From [Muricauda] lutisoli (nom. illeg.) (lineage in GTDB: Bacteria; Bacteroidota; Bacteroidia; Flavobacteriales; Flavobacteriaceae), in the NCBI RefSeq assembly GCF_017313105.1, contig NZ_JAFLND010000002.1, positions 124,001 through 188,000 of the forward strand: a stretch of DNA of 64,000 nucleotides. The letters are read 5' to 3'. The number at the start of each line of letters is the position of its first letter. Positions within the stretch are counted from its first letter, which is position 1. The position numbers and the translations under genes are program-made. Below the pieces are notes generated by a model that saw only the letters and a list, made by a program, of their open reading frames with translations, did not search any database and was not told where the DNA came from. Positions 46,936 through 54,068 of this stretch are shown here, piece by piece.

Positions 46936-47451
46936 ATTTTTGACAAACGCTTTTTCATTTAGTTGTCCGTTTATAATTCTCTTTAAGTCATTTATAGACT
47001 TGTCTTTTTGGGCATTAAATCCGTAATGGACCAGCCCAATTCCAAATCCAATCATTATTAATGGGAAAATCAATAAAATAGGATTGGCACCTTGACTTAT
47101 AACTCCTATAATTCCCATGATAAGGGCAAATCCAATGAAAGTCAGCCAGAACAGCATAAATGCTATTACAAAAGTGTGAACTTTTAAATCCGCAACTAAT
47201 TTAGTTCCATTTATGTTGGGTTGAATTTGTCCTTTGATTTGAGGGAGAAAAGAATTCCTTCCAGTTATTATTCGCTGTATTTCAAACCTGTCTTGTTCAA
47301 AATTTCCTTCAAATAATTCCTTTCCTTGATATTTGTTAAATCCAATTTTCAACCCTTTTTTCGGTCGGATATTTTCCGCTAATATTTTTCTTACTTCTTG
47401 ATTTGAAAGAGTACTTAATATTTCAATTTTATCAGACGGAATTATCTTCAT
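46930..47451 (-). CDS. Two-helix membrane protein of unknown function (accessory gene iii)
   Basis: 173 aa. A soluble N-terminal domain (about 1-88, with NKYQGKELFEGNFEQDRFEI and RNSFLPQIKGQIQPNINGTK) is followed by two helices (about 94-117 and 124-144) and a polar tail. The N-terminal part resembles a PH-like fold by pattern only. No family assigned. Confidence 0.7.
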   Translation of the reverse strand: MKIIPSDKIEILSTLSNQEVRKILAENIRPKKGLKIGFNKYQGKELFEGNFEQDRFEIQRIITGRNSFLPQIKGQIQPNINGTKLVADLKVHTFVIAFMLFWLTFIGFALIMGIIGVISQGANPILLIFPLIMIGFGIGLVHYGFNAQKDKSINDLKRIINGQLNEKAFVKNV

Positions 47452-47473
47452 TTAATTTTTTCAAATGCAATAG

Positions 47474-47577
47474 AACTGTCTCGGTTATGATCTCGTTATT
47501 AGCTTTCTTAAAAGTAGGGAATTTAGTTCAAGGCAGAAGGGAACAACGAATTACAACCCAGTATTGTCAGTAGTTTT
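47474..47577. repeat. Palindromic cassette-junction element E3
   Basis: About 104 nt. Left arm 47483-47500 pairs with 47542-47558: GGTT with AACC, TCGTT with AACGA, with few bulges. It shares the core (47506-47538) with E1 and E5. Compared with E1, pair T47485-A47556 corresponds to C46421-G46492, a compensatory change. It ends exactly at the 3' boundary of gene iv (stop at 47578). Confidence 0.8.
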
Positions 47578-48150
47578 TTATTTAAGTCGAATTGACTTTA
47601 CTGTTTTCTTATACTTTTCTAATAAGTCTTGCTTTCCATCTCCAAATGCTCGGCCAGTAAAAGCCAGACTCCATTCTTCTCCGTCAAGTATTACGAAATA
47701 CATAATTCCCTCAACATTGTCAAAGACATATGGTGTGTCCAAAATATTAGCATTATAATTTCCGATAACCGTATTTTGGATTTGTGTAGATTTTATTTCC
47801 TCATAAGTATCATCTCCTGTTGGGTATAGGCTTATTATGAATTCTGTTCTTTCCTGCTCCGTCATTTTAGGAAGTCTTCCAATTTCTATCGTATTTGAAA
47901 GATTGTTTACTGATTCAAAATCTCCATCTTCATTAAAAGTTATTGTCCCAAATTGTGTTTTAGCATGATTGAAATCAGTAAACGACAAATCGAACTCAAA
48001 AAAATCCGATTCAAATACTTTAGGCTCTTTTTTAGTAGTTGTTTTTTCCAGTTCCGCTCCTTTATCTTCTAGTTTAGAGCGATTTTTTGAATTACATCCG
48101 AGAATAAAGAGCGTGAGTAGAAGAATTTTGAAAATAAAGGTTTTTTTCAT
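47578..48150 (-). CDS. Lipoprotein of unknown function (accessory gene iv)
   Basis: 190 aa. Lipoprotein signal (LLLTLFILGC, C19), then a Lys/Glu linker and a mixed domain with DFFEFDLSFTDFNHAKTQFG, GDFESVNNLSNTIEIG and NVEGIMYFVILDGEEWSLAF. No family recognised; the repeated F-E-F and Y-E-E patterns suggest a beta-rich periplasmic domain. Confidence 0.72.
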   Translation of the reverse strand: MKKTFIFKILLLTLFILGCNSKNRSKLEDKGAELEKTTTKKEPKVFESDFFEFDLSFTDFNHAKTQFGTITFNEDGDFESVNNLSNTIEIGRLPKMTEQERTEFIISLYPTGDDTYEEIKSTQIQNTVIGNYNANILDTPYVFDNVEGIMYFVILDGEEWSLAFTGRAFGDGKQDLLEKYKKTVKSIRLK

Positions 48151-48167
48151 TTAGGGTCAAAATTACT

Positions 48168-48295
48168 GTAACGGTTCAGTATGTGAAATGTAGGCGATTT
48201 CGAAGCACTTCAATTTCGGTTAAGTCTAAAGTTTGATACGAGCCAAAAGCCTTGATTTTATTACTCCTCCGCCTATTTTTTATATACATTGTTAC
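48168..48295. repeat. 128-nt imperfect palindrome E4 at a cassette junction
   Basis: Bounded by GTAAC (48168-48172) and GTTAC (48291-48295). Arms 48179-48196 and 48270-48287 pair over 18 positions with mainly G-T wobbles and one mismatch. Its sequence is unrelated to E1/E3/E5 except for the AACGGT edge. The edge GTAACGGT recurs at 49454-49461, so E4 plus gene v forms a unit with an 8-bp direct repeat at its ends. Confidence 0.75.
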
Positions 48296-48304
48296 CTGCT
48301 GGCT

Positions 48305-49378
48305 TTATTCATTCATAAAATATTTATCCAATTTGTCCAAGAATCTTTCGTCTGACATTCCTGTTCGATTAAAGAATAGTACACTACCTTTTTTCAAGTC
48401 TGGATAAACTCTTATCTCGCAATAATATCCGCCACCACCACCTGCGTGTGCAACATACTTTTTGCCGTCAAGGTCTCCTGAAAACCACGACAAACACATT
48501 CCTGTATTTTTTCCTTTATGAGTCATGTTTTCTCGAAAGAGCATTTGTTTATACTCATCTGAAAGCAAGTCGCTATTGGTTTTCAGCATTTCCTGAAGGT
48601 AGGCGATAAAAGATGTGGGAGTTCCGATAAGTCCGCCATATGATGGTCCATTTATATAAAAGCTTTTAAATGAACGCCATTTACCCTCGCTTTCTCCCAT
48701 ATATTTCGACTTGTTCATCAAAAAGCCAAGTATGAGATTAGAAAAAGACAGTTTTTTGTGATAGCCCTTAGCATGTCTCTTTTTGTTGACAATCTCAAAA
48801 GTCAAATCATTTGAATCGATTGGCAGCTTATTAATTATATGCTTGGTGATATAGTCTTCATATGTTTCTCCTGATACATCTTCAATTAGTTCTCCCAAAA
48901 CAACATAGCCCAAATTCGAATAAGAAAATTTTGCGTTGGGTTCAGACCTTGTCTTATTATTCTTTTCCAAAATAGATTTGAAGAAAGTGTGCCTGTCAAA
49001 TGTTTTGTGCTCTGTGTCTAAATGGATCCAATTGAGTGGTATCGGATTTGGTAATCCACCTGTGTGATTTAGAAGTTGTTTTACGGTAATTTCTTCTCCA
49101 TAAATAAAATCGGAAAGGTATTGGCTAACGGCCGAATTTATGTCAATTTCACCATTTTCAGCTAACTGCAAAACTGCCAAGGCTGTAAAAGTTTTAGTAA
49201 CGGAAAAAGCGTTGTATGTTGTTGATGAATCGACTTTAATTTCTTTAGAAATGTCAGATAAACCAACTTGAAATGATTTTATGACACTGTCTTTGTCAAA
49301 AAAGTAGTATTGGGCAGAAGGCGTCTTGCCACTTTCTACTTGGTCGGTTAATATCTTATCAATTTCATTTAAATCCAT
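48305..49378 (-). CDS. Serine beta-lactamase-like hydrolase (class C/PBP4-type), accessory gene v
   Basis: 357 aa from ATG 49378. Beta-lactamase fold with SxxK at S59 (SVTK), a YSN motif (KFSYSNLGYV) and HAGG near the C-terminus, as in D-aminopeptidase or esterase-type penicillin-recognising enzymes. Upstream of the ATG the same frame encodes a perfect-looking lipoprotein signal (IKTIATLLTIRTVLNSC) down from about 49444, but there is no ATG there; ATC/ATT would have to be used. So the true start is probably upstream, at a non-standard codon, or the export signal has been lost. Confidence 0.85.
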   Translation of the reverse strand: MDLNEIDKILTDQVESGKTPSAQYYFFDKDSVIKSFQVGLSDISKEIKVDSSTTYNAFSVTKTFTALAVLQLAENGEIDINSAVSQYLSDFIYGEEITVKQLLNHTGGLPNPIPLNWIHLDTEHKTFDRHTFFKSILEKNNKTRSEPNAKFSYSNLGYVVLGELIEDVSGETYEDYITKHIINKLPIDSNDLTFEIVNKKRHAKGYHKKLSFSNLILGFLMNKSKYMGESEGKWRSFKSFYINGPSYGGLIGTPTSFIAYLQEMLKTNSDLLSDEYKQMLFRENMTHKGKNTGMCLSWFSGDLDGKKYVAHAGGGGGYYCEIRVYPDLKKGSVLFFNRTGMSDERFLDKLDKYFMNE

Positions 49379-49455
49379 CGGTATCTGGGAATGGCAAGAA
49401 TTTAATACTGTTCTTATTGTTAATAATGTCGCTATCGTTTTGATAGCTTGCAGGT

Positions 49456-49550
49456 AACGGTCTCGGTTATGATCTCGTTTTTTGTTTTCTTAAAAGTCTT
49501 AAAAGTAGGGAATTTAGTTCAAGGCAGGAGGAACAATGAATTATAGCTCT
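49456..49550. repeat. Palindromic cassette-junction element E5
   Basis: Third copy of the E1/E3 family. It carries a 9-10 bp tandem duplication (TCTTAAAAGT CTTAAAAGT, 49488-49506). Arms 49466-49473 and 49540-49547 pair with two G-T wobbles. The right arm overlaps the last codons and stop of gene vi (stop at 49541-49543). GCAGGTAAC (49450-49458) is the inverted copy of GTTACCTGC (48291-48299) on the other side of gene v. Confidence 0.78.
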
Positions 49551-50437
49551 TCCTGTGCAACGTTTTTAGTTTCTTTTTGTTTGCTAGTTAGCCTAAATTT
49601 ATTTGACTCAATATTAAATGCTCCATGAAGGCTATCGTTCATTCTCTTATTGTAAAAAAAGTAAAATAGAATTTCCTTTCTCCCATCGTCCCATTTAAAG
49701 CTTTTCACTTCACGGTCTGTAATTTTTGTTAAGTTCTCCCCGTCTATGTCCGAAATATAAAAAAAGTGTTTTTCGAGATTATATATTTTCCCAAGTACAT
49801 TCGGTTCATCCGGTGTTAAGCTATATATGATTTTTTTGGCTTTCGATTCTTCATTTCTGGGAATAACATTCATATACTTAATGGAGCCATTTTTGGATAG
49901 TAGCTTATTGATAATTTTACAGTCCTTGTCCAGAAATAAAATATTACTGGTATACTTAACAACCATGTTTGAGCTGGGTATTTGATAGGTTCGCTCTAAA
50001 TCAACATAGTCCAAGTTTCCAACCATCGGAATATAAAAGAGGTCCGAATTTGGAATTCTAATAGGCTCATATAATTTTCCAGTCCATATTGTCGGTGGAG
50101 TTCTTTTGTACCTATAACTCGATTTACTCACTTTAGTTTTCCTTGGACTGTCTTTTTTAGAAATTATTGAGGAAATCAAAAAGGCGATTATTATTATTCC
50201 AAAAAATGTTGATAAAACCACCAATTCCATGCGTTTTTCAGACTTTGATTTCTTTTTGAATTTATCAATGGCATTTCTTACTTGAAACTCCGAAAACTCT
50301 TTGAATTTTGGTTTGTCCTTTGGGCTTAATTCTGTGTATAGCGTTTCTCTATTATTTCCCTTGAATTTTGGGCGTTTTGAAGGTCGCAAATTCCGATTTT
50401 GCTTCATGCGATTATTCATGTCCTGAATACTGCTCAT
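49541..50437 (-). CDS. Single-pass membrane protein of unknown function (accessory gene vi)
   Basis: 298 aa. Basic cytosolic N-terminus (about 1-70, MKQNRNLRPSKRPKFKGNNR), one helix (about 71-93, LVVLSTFFGIIIIAFLISSI), and a C-terminal domain with regular strands (DLFYIPMVGNLDYVDLERTY, NILFLDKDCKIINKLLSKNG, YSLTPDEPNVLGKIYNLEKH) that may form a propeller-like blade set. Such architecture resembles anti-sigma or sensor proteins, but nothing specific is seen. First of the six minus-strand genes in transcription order. Confidence 0.75.
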   Translation of the reverse strand: MSSIQDMNNRMKQNRNLRPSKRPKFKGNNRETLYTELSPKDKPKFKEFSEFQVRNAIDKFKKKSKSEKRMELVVLSTFFGIIIIAFLISSIISKKDSPRKTKVSKSSYRYKRTPPTIWTGKLYEPIRIPNSDLFYIPMVGNLDYVDLERTYQIPSSNMVVKYTSNILFLDKDCKIINKLLSKNGSIKYMNVIPRNEESKAKKIIYSLTPDEPNVLGKIYNLEKHFFYISDIDGENLTKITDREVKSFKWDDGRKEILFYFFYNKRMNDSLHGAFNIESNKFRLTSKQKETKNVAQEEL

Positions 50438-50502
50438 TGGAATTTGTTTATGGTTTTAGAGAAGCTTTAATGAGTTTTAATTATTGCACAACTTGTTTAT
50501 AT

Positions 50503-50519
50503 AGATGTAAAATACATCT
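50503..50519. promoter_or_regulatory. Small inverted repeat downstream of the XRE gene
   Basis: AGATGTA-AAA-TACATCT, perfect 7-bp arms, in the 160-bp gap between the XRE gene and accessory gene vi. Possible operator for gene vi; no T-run, so not a clear terminator. Confidence 0.3.
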
Positions 50520-50597
50520 CTACACACCCAAAATAGGAATAAAACCGATAATTGGTGTTGTTTTTTACTTCACTAAATTAGATAAGATGATGGCATG

Positions 50598-50831
50598 CTA
50601 TTCATCAAAACCTTCAGCAAAAAATTCTGTGATAGTTAAATTAAAATATGCGGAGATTCTTTTGATGGTACTGAATTTCGGGTCCCATTTACCAGTTTCT
50701 ATTCGTCCAAAATGGATTCCCGTGTCATTGTATGCATCTTCTTGGGTAAGATTTCGGGTTTCTCTCAACCCCTTAATCCGGCGGGCTAAGTCCTTCAAAA
50801 AATCAACATTTTGGTCGTCTTTGTCCATCAT
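50598..50831 (-). CDS. XRE-family HTH regulator (77 aa)
   Basis: A single Cro/C1-type helix-turn-helix: LARRIKGLRETRNLTQEDAY, then GIHFGRIETGKWDPKFSTIKR and ISAYFNLTITEFFAEGFDE. Start at one of two adjacent ATGs (50831 or 50828). It lies divergent from the unknown plus-strand gene at 50927; the region between holds perfect palindromes suited to an autoregulatory operator. Confidence 0.9.
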   Translation of the reverse strand: MMDKDDQNVDFLKDLARRIKGLRETRNLTQEDAYNDTGIHFGRIETGKWDPKFSTIKRISAYFNLTITEFFAEGFDE

Positions 50832-50866
50832 ACGATAGCAATGTCAAAATTTTGAATGTCGAAATT

Positions 50867-50884
50867 AATGACGTAAACGTCATT
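50867..50884. promoter_or_regulatory. Palindromic operator candidate of the XRE regulator
   Basis: AATGACGT-AA-ACGTCATT, an 18-bp perfect inverted repeat, 36 bp upstream of the XRE start and 43 bp upstream of the opposite gene. A second palindrome, TCAAAATTTTGA (50844-50855), lies closer to the XRE gene. Confidence 0.55.
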
Positions 50885-50926
50885 TTATGTAATTTTGAAG
50901 AATCCCGTTCATTAAAATCACGTACT

Positions 50927-51346
50927 ATGCCACCCATTCCCGTATTATCCACTTTTACCGACTTTCTAAACCAAAGCTCCCCTGCACCCCTGCAGATCAC
51001 CTTTGCAAACCTTAGCATCCGTAACCACCAAAACGGGCAGTTCCTTAACCAAGTGCAGCGGCAGCATGGCCGTATCGCCCTCCATAAAACCCTACACCAA
51101 GGCGTAGCGGAACTCACGGTGTTGGACCATCTGGTGTTCAGTTTTTCCTTTCAATTCCGAATGCCCCATGTTGGGGAGTGCCAACATATTAGCATGCGGT
51201 CCCTGCCCCGGCCCTTGAGCCATGGCAAACTGTACGTGGATGGGGAGCAATTGCAGCTATCCTTTACCATAGATGCCCCGGACCCCTTACATTGTGTAGC
51301 GGTAACCCATGTGTACCAGGAAATTTGTAAACTGGAACAGTGTTGA
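50927..51346 (+). CDS. Unknown protein (139 aa) divergent from the XRE regulator
   Basis: From ATG 50927; an upstream TTG at 50852 would place the operator inside the gene and is rejected. The product has Gln/His/Leu-rich beta-like stretches (LQITFANLSIRNHQNGQFLN, VLDHLVFSFSFQFRMPHVGE) and a C-terminus with Cys (DPLHCVAVTHVYQEICKLEQC). Base composition is visibly GC-richer than the neighbouring accessory genes. No family recognised; an opposite-strand frame overlaps at 50803-51117 but looks less natural. Confidence 0.6.
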   Translation: MPPIPVLSTFTDFLNQSSPAPLQITFANLSIRNHQNGQFLNQVQRQHGRIALHKTLHQGVAELTVLDHLVFSFSFQFRMPHVGECQHISMRSLPRPLSHGKLYVDGEQLQLSFTIDAPDPLHCVAVTHVYQEICKLEQC

Positions 51347-51387
51347 ACGCCCTTTGGTGGGGAATTTGTTGGGCAGATAGGTAATTG

Positions 51388-52425
51388 TTACCCTACAACC
51401 TCAGCGCTTTTTTTGCTGTTCTTGAATTCACTCGGGCTCAAGCCGTATTTCTCCTTAAAGATCTTGGAAAAGTAGCTCCTACTGGTAAAACCAATGGAAT
51501 AGACCACTTCGGAAATGTTCATTTCGGTAGTGGCAATGTAATCGCGGGCAAGTTCCAACCTTGCATGGCGTATGTACTCGGTAACCGTTTTGTTGTAAAG
51601 CAGTTTAAACCCTTCTTGCAGCTTTGCTTGGGTAAGGCCGGTTTCGGCAGAAATGTCTTCCAAAGAAAAGTCCTTTGCAATGTTCTTCTCTATTTTTTTG
51701 GCATAGCTACGGATCTTCTTCAATTCCCTTTTCAGCAAACTGGTCTGGGGCCTTTTGTTCTGCACCTCCTTGTTATGCTGGATCATGTGCATGGACAGGA
51801 TCTGGTACACATACCCCTCGATCATCATAATACGGACCATTCCCTTTGCCTTGATCTTTTTTATTTCTCCCATTACCTCGGCAATCTTAAGGTTGTACGA
51901 TCCATAATAGGCAAATACCTTTTCGTGATCGGTATCCAAAAACACCTTGTAGAGCTGTTTGTTGAGTTCCTCCCCTTGGTTCAACCTTTTGCGCAAAAAG
52001 GGTTTCCTGCGCACCTGTATCACCGTCTGACTTATTTTTATGTCCTTGGGAAAGTATCTGTCCGTTATCCCGCCATCGCGATTGGTCAGGATCACCGATT
52101 GGAACTGCTCCATGATCTTAATATCGTCTTCCGGCTGGTACCCGAACTTATGTCCGCAATACCCTTCCAAACAGTAATAAAAGCTAATGGGGTTAAAGTC
52201 CGAAGTATCCACCTCAATCAGTACCTCATCAAAAAAAGTGATGTCGAGTTCCAATAAACTCACACCCCAGTCAAAAGTGATAAAACGGATACTTCCGTTT
52301 GCCTTATCGTTGGAAACATTTAAGGAATGCTGTCCCCATCTTTCAGTTATTTCGCCTCCAATGGCATTCTTGATCTGCTCAACCGATTCTGCGGTATCGT
52401 GGGCGTCTACTTTAATTTTTATCAT
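51388..52425 (-). CDS. AraC-family transcriptional regulator
   Basis: 345 aa. The N-terminal 230 residues form a long ligand-sensing region without a recognised cupin pattern (GSIRFITFDWGVSLLELDIT, YYCLEGYCGHKFGYQPED), typical of PchR-like Bacteroidota regulators. The C-terminal double HTH is clear: FSLEDISAETGLTQAKLQEG and MNISEVVYSIGFTSRSYFSK, ending KEKYGLSPSEFKNSK. Target genes are not evident; the divergent SRAP gene is a possible one. Confidence 0.92.
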   Translation of the reverse strand: MIKIKVDAHDTAESVEQIKNAIGGEITERWGQHSLNVSNDKANGSIRFITFDWGVSLLELDITFFDEVLIEVDTSDFNPISFYYCLEGYCGHKFGYQPEDDIKIMEQFQSVILTNRDGGITDRYFPKDIKISQTVIQVRRKPFLRKRLNQGEELNKQLYKVFLDTDHEKVFAYYGSYNLKIAEVMGEIKKIKAKGMVRIMMIEGYVYQILSMHMIQHNKEVQNKRPQTSLLKRELKKIRSYAKKIEKNIAKDFSLEDISAETGLTQAKLQEGFKLLYNKTVTEYIRHARLELARDYIATTEMNISEVVYSIGFTSRSYFSKIFKEKYGLSPSEFKNSKKSAEVVG

Positions 52426-52620
52426 TAAAAAGTCTTCCTACTTTTTGTTCAATCATTGGTCTTAACCCATAAAGATAGGCTTTGTTGGCAAGTGCACAAC
52501 CATAGGGACGCACCTTTATCATAGTTTTAATAAAAAAATGAATAGCAACACAATTAAATTGGTTTGAGTCAATGTTTTTTGATGGTTTACCCTTACTTGT
52601 CTCTTAGATGCAAGAAGATT

Positions 52621-53316
52621 ATGATTTACAAACTTTCAAATGAGGCAGGGAAAGAAGCGATAGAAAAAGAGTTTGGAATTCCCTTCAGATATCCGAATTT
52701 ATACCGGCCAAACCCTATCATCAATGGTTTCCACGAAATCAACCTAAGTGTGGTGCCCATGGAAAAACCCAATGAGATAACTTTTGCCATTTGGGGGCTC
52801 ATGCCACAGGATTTTAAAGAGGATTGGCATAATTTCCAGGATAATGCAAACACCTTGAACGTGCAGTTGGAGGAACTGGAAAACGTAGCCTGGATGCAGG
52901 AATCCTTCAAAAAACGACGTTGTTTGATTATTGTGACCGGTTTTTACACGCATCTGCTGGAAAACGGCAATACCTACAGCTACCATATTTACCGACCCTC
53001 CGAAAAACCATTTTATTTGGCAGGCACCTACAATATGTTACATGATGGTTTTTTGTGCACCGCGGTAATGGTGACCAAAACCGACCCATTTGTTTCCAGT
53101 TACCACAACATTAGCAATTTGGCCCCGGTCATAGTTTCCAAAGAACAGGCTGCAACATGGTTGAACCAGAACGCCACTACGGATGAGCTGAAACAAATTG
53201 TCCGAGACCCGCATAAAATCGCTTTGGAAGCCGAGCGTTTGGACAACCGATTCTTTCTGAAAAATTTGGCCCCGAGCCAGCAAATTGAATCCTTGCTAAT
53301 GGAGTCTCAACAGTAA
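52621..53316 (+). CDS. SRAP-family (YedK/HMCES-like) protein lacking the catalytic Cys
   Basis: 231 aa from ATG 52621. Overall pattern of the SOS response-associated peptidase family: INGFHEINLSVV, IWGLMPQDFKEDW, NTLNVQLEEL, FKKRRCLIIVTGFY (RRC at 99-101), AGTYNML and HNISNLAPVIV (H162). Genuine SRAP enzymes begin MC and use Cys2 to crosslink to abasic sites; here residue 2 is Ile. The Glu of GFYEW is Thr110. So two key residues are gone while the His is kept, which suggests a non-crosslinking paralogue, perhaps a DNA-binding or regulatory form. Confidence 0.8.
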   Translation: MIYKLSNEAGKEAIEKEFGIPFRYPNLYRPNPIINGFHEINLSVVPMEKPNEITFAIWGLMPQDFKEDWHNFQDNANTLNVQLEELENVAWMQESFKKRRCLIIVTGFYTHLLENGNTYSYHIYRPSEKPFYLAGTYNMLHDGFLCTAVMVTKTDPFVSSYHNISNLAPVIVSKEQAATWLNQNATTDELKQIVRDPHKIALEAERLDNRFFLKNLAPSQQIESLLMESQQ

Positions 53317-53430
53317 AAAACAGGCAGCCAAACAGTCTAATCTGAGAACTTTACACCCTTTTAATCACACATATCCGCTATTGAGTCAACATAAAACGGA
53401 ATAGCGGCAAGCTAACATAGACCTATAAAA

Positions 53431-53438
53431 TATATTTG
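53431..53438 (+). promoter_or_regulatory. Candidate -7 element of the DUF1328 gene
   Basis: TATATTTG, matching TAnnTTTG, 50 bases before the ATG; no TTG at the -33 spacing. Confidence 0.4.
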
Positions 53439-53488
53439 TAATGTACTGATTAAGAGATATTCAGGCATTAACACTAAACACTATCATT

Positions 53489-53650
53489 ATGTTACGTTGG
53501 ACAGTCATCTTTATTATTTTGGCCATTATCGCCGGTATTTTCGGCTTTGGTGGAATTGCTGCAGGAGCGGCAAGCATAGCCAAAATCCTATTCTTCATTT
53601 TTATTGTATTGTTTATCATTTCGTTGATAACAGGAAGAAAAAAATTATAG
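53489..53650 (+). CDS. DUF1328/YtjA-type small membrane protein (53 aa)
   Basis: Begins [20 protein letters not shown], continues [20 protein letters not shown] and ends in the basic RKKL tail: the pattern of DUF1328 proteins (two helices, WxxxFxxxAxxAxxxGFxGxA...AKxLFxxF). These small proteins are often linked to stress responses; function unknown. It is 45 bp ahead of the acidic lipoprotein gene, probably one operon. Confidence 0.88.
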   Translation: MLRWTVIFIILAIIAGIFGFGGIAAGAASIAKILFFIFIVLFIISLITGRKKL

Positions 53651-53695
53651 AACACACACACTAAAAAAAATCATTAACCTTAAATCAGAAACTAC

Positions 53696-53929
53696 ATGAA
53701 AAAGTCGATACGAATATTTACATTGCTCTTGGCAACGGTACTTACCTTAAGTATTGCCAGTTGCAGGGAAACCAAAGAAGATAAGGCCGAAGAGGCCATA
53801 GAAGACGTAAAAGATGGGGTCGAGGATGCCGCCGACGACCTTGAAGATGCCGCAGAAGATGTTGGGGACGAAATGGAAGATGCTGCTGAAGACGTGGAAG
53901 ACGAAATCGAGGATGCTACCGATTCCTAA
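53696..53929 (+). CDS. Acidic repeat lipoprotein (77 aa)
   Basis: Lipoprotein signal with C23 (LTLSIASC). The mature part consists of degenerate 7-11 residue repeats (EDAADDLEDAAEDVGDEMED) almost wholly of Asp, Glu, Ala and Val, so it is very acidic and probably helical or disordered. Such repeats resemble LEA-like or surface-charge proteins. It is followed by a strong terminator. Its function is unknown; co-expression with the DUF1328 peptide suggests an envelope stress role. Confidence 0.82.
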   Translation: MKKSIRIFTLLLATVLTLSIASCRETKEDKAEEAIEDVKDGVEDAADDLEDAAEDVGDEMEDAAEDVEDEIEDATDS

Positions 53930-53953
53930 CCAATTTCTCAACTGACAAATCAT

Positions 53954-53984
53954 AACTCTGGCCAATTGTTGCCAGAGTTTTTTT
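53954..53984 (+). terminator. Terminator of the DUF1328/acidic lipoprotein unit
   Basis: Perfect 9-bp stem AACTCTGGC (53954-53962) / GCCAGAGTT (53971-53979) with 8-nt loop, then T-run. Confidence 0.88.
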
Positions 53985-54068
53985 GTTTGCGTTCATCGCT
54001 ATTTTTACTAAAGGACGGATATACCGATATTCGTTCATACCTTAGAGAACAGAAACACAACCATTTTT

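Noticed and set aside
45775..50900. Integron integrase, transposase or recombinase gene for the cassette-like array
   Set aside because: No tyrosine recombinase, DDE or HUH motifs found on either strand; the array is described without one.
50803..51117. Minus-strand frame (104 codons) overlapping the XRE start and the unknown plus gene
   Set aside because: Trp/Arg/Cys-rich product, runs through the operator and overlaps the XRE start; the plus-strand frame is more plausible.
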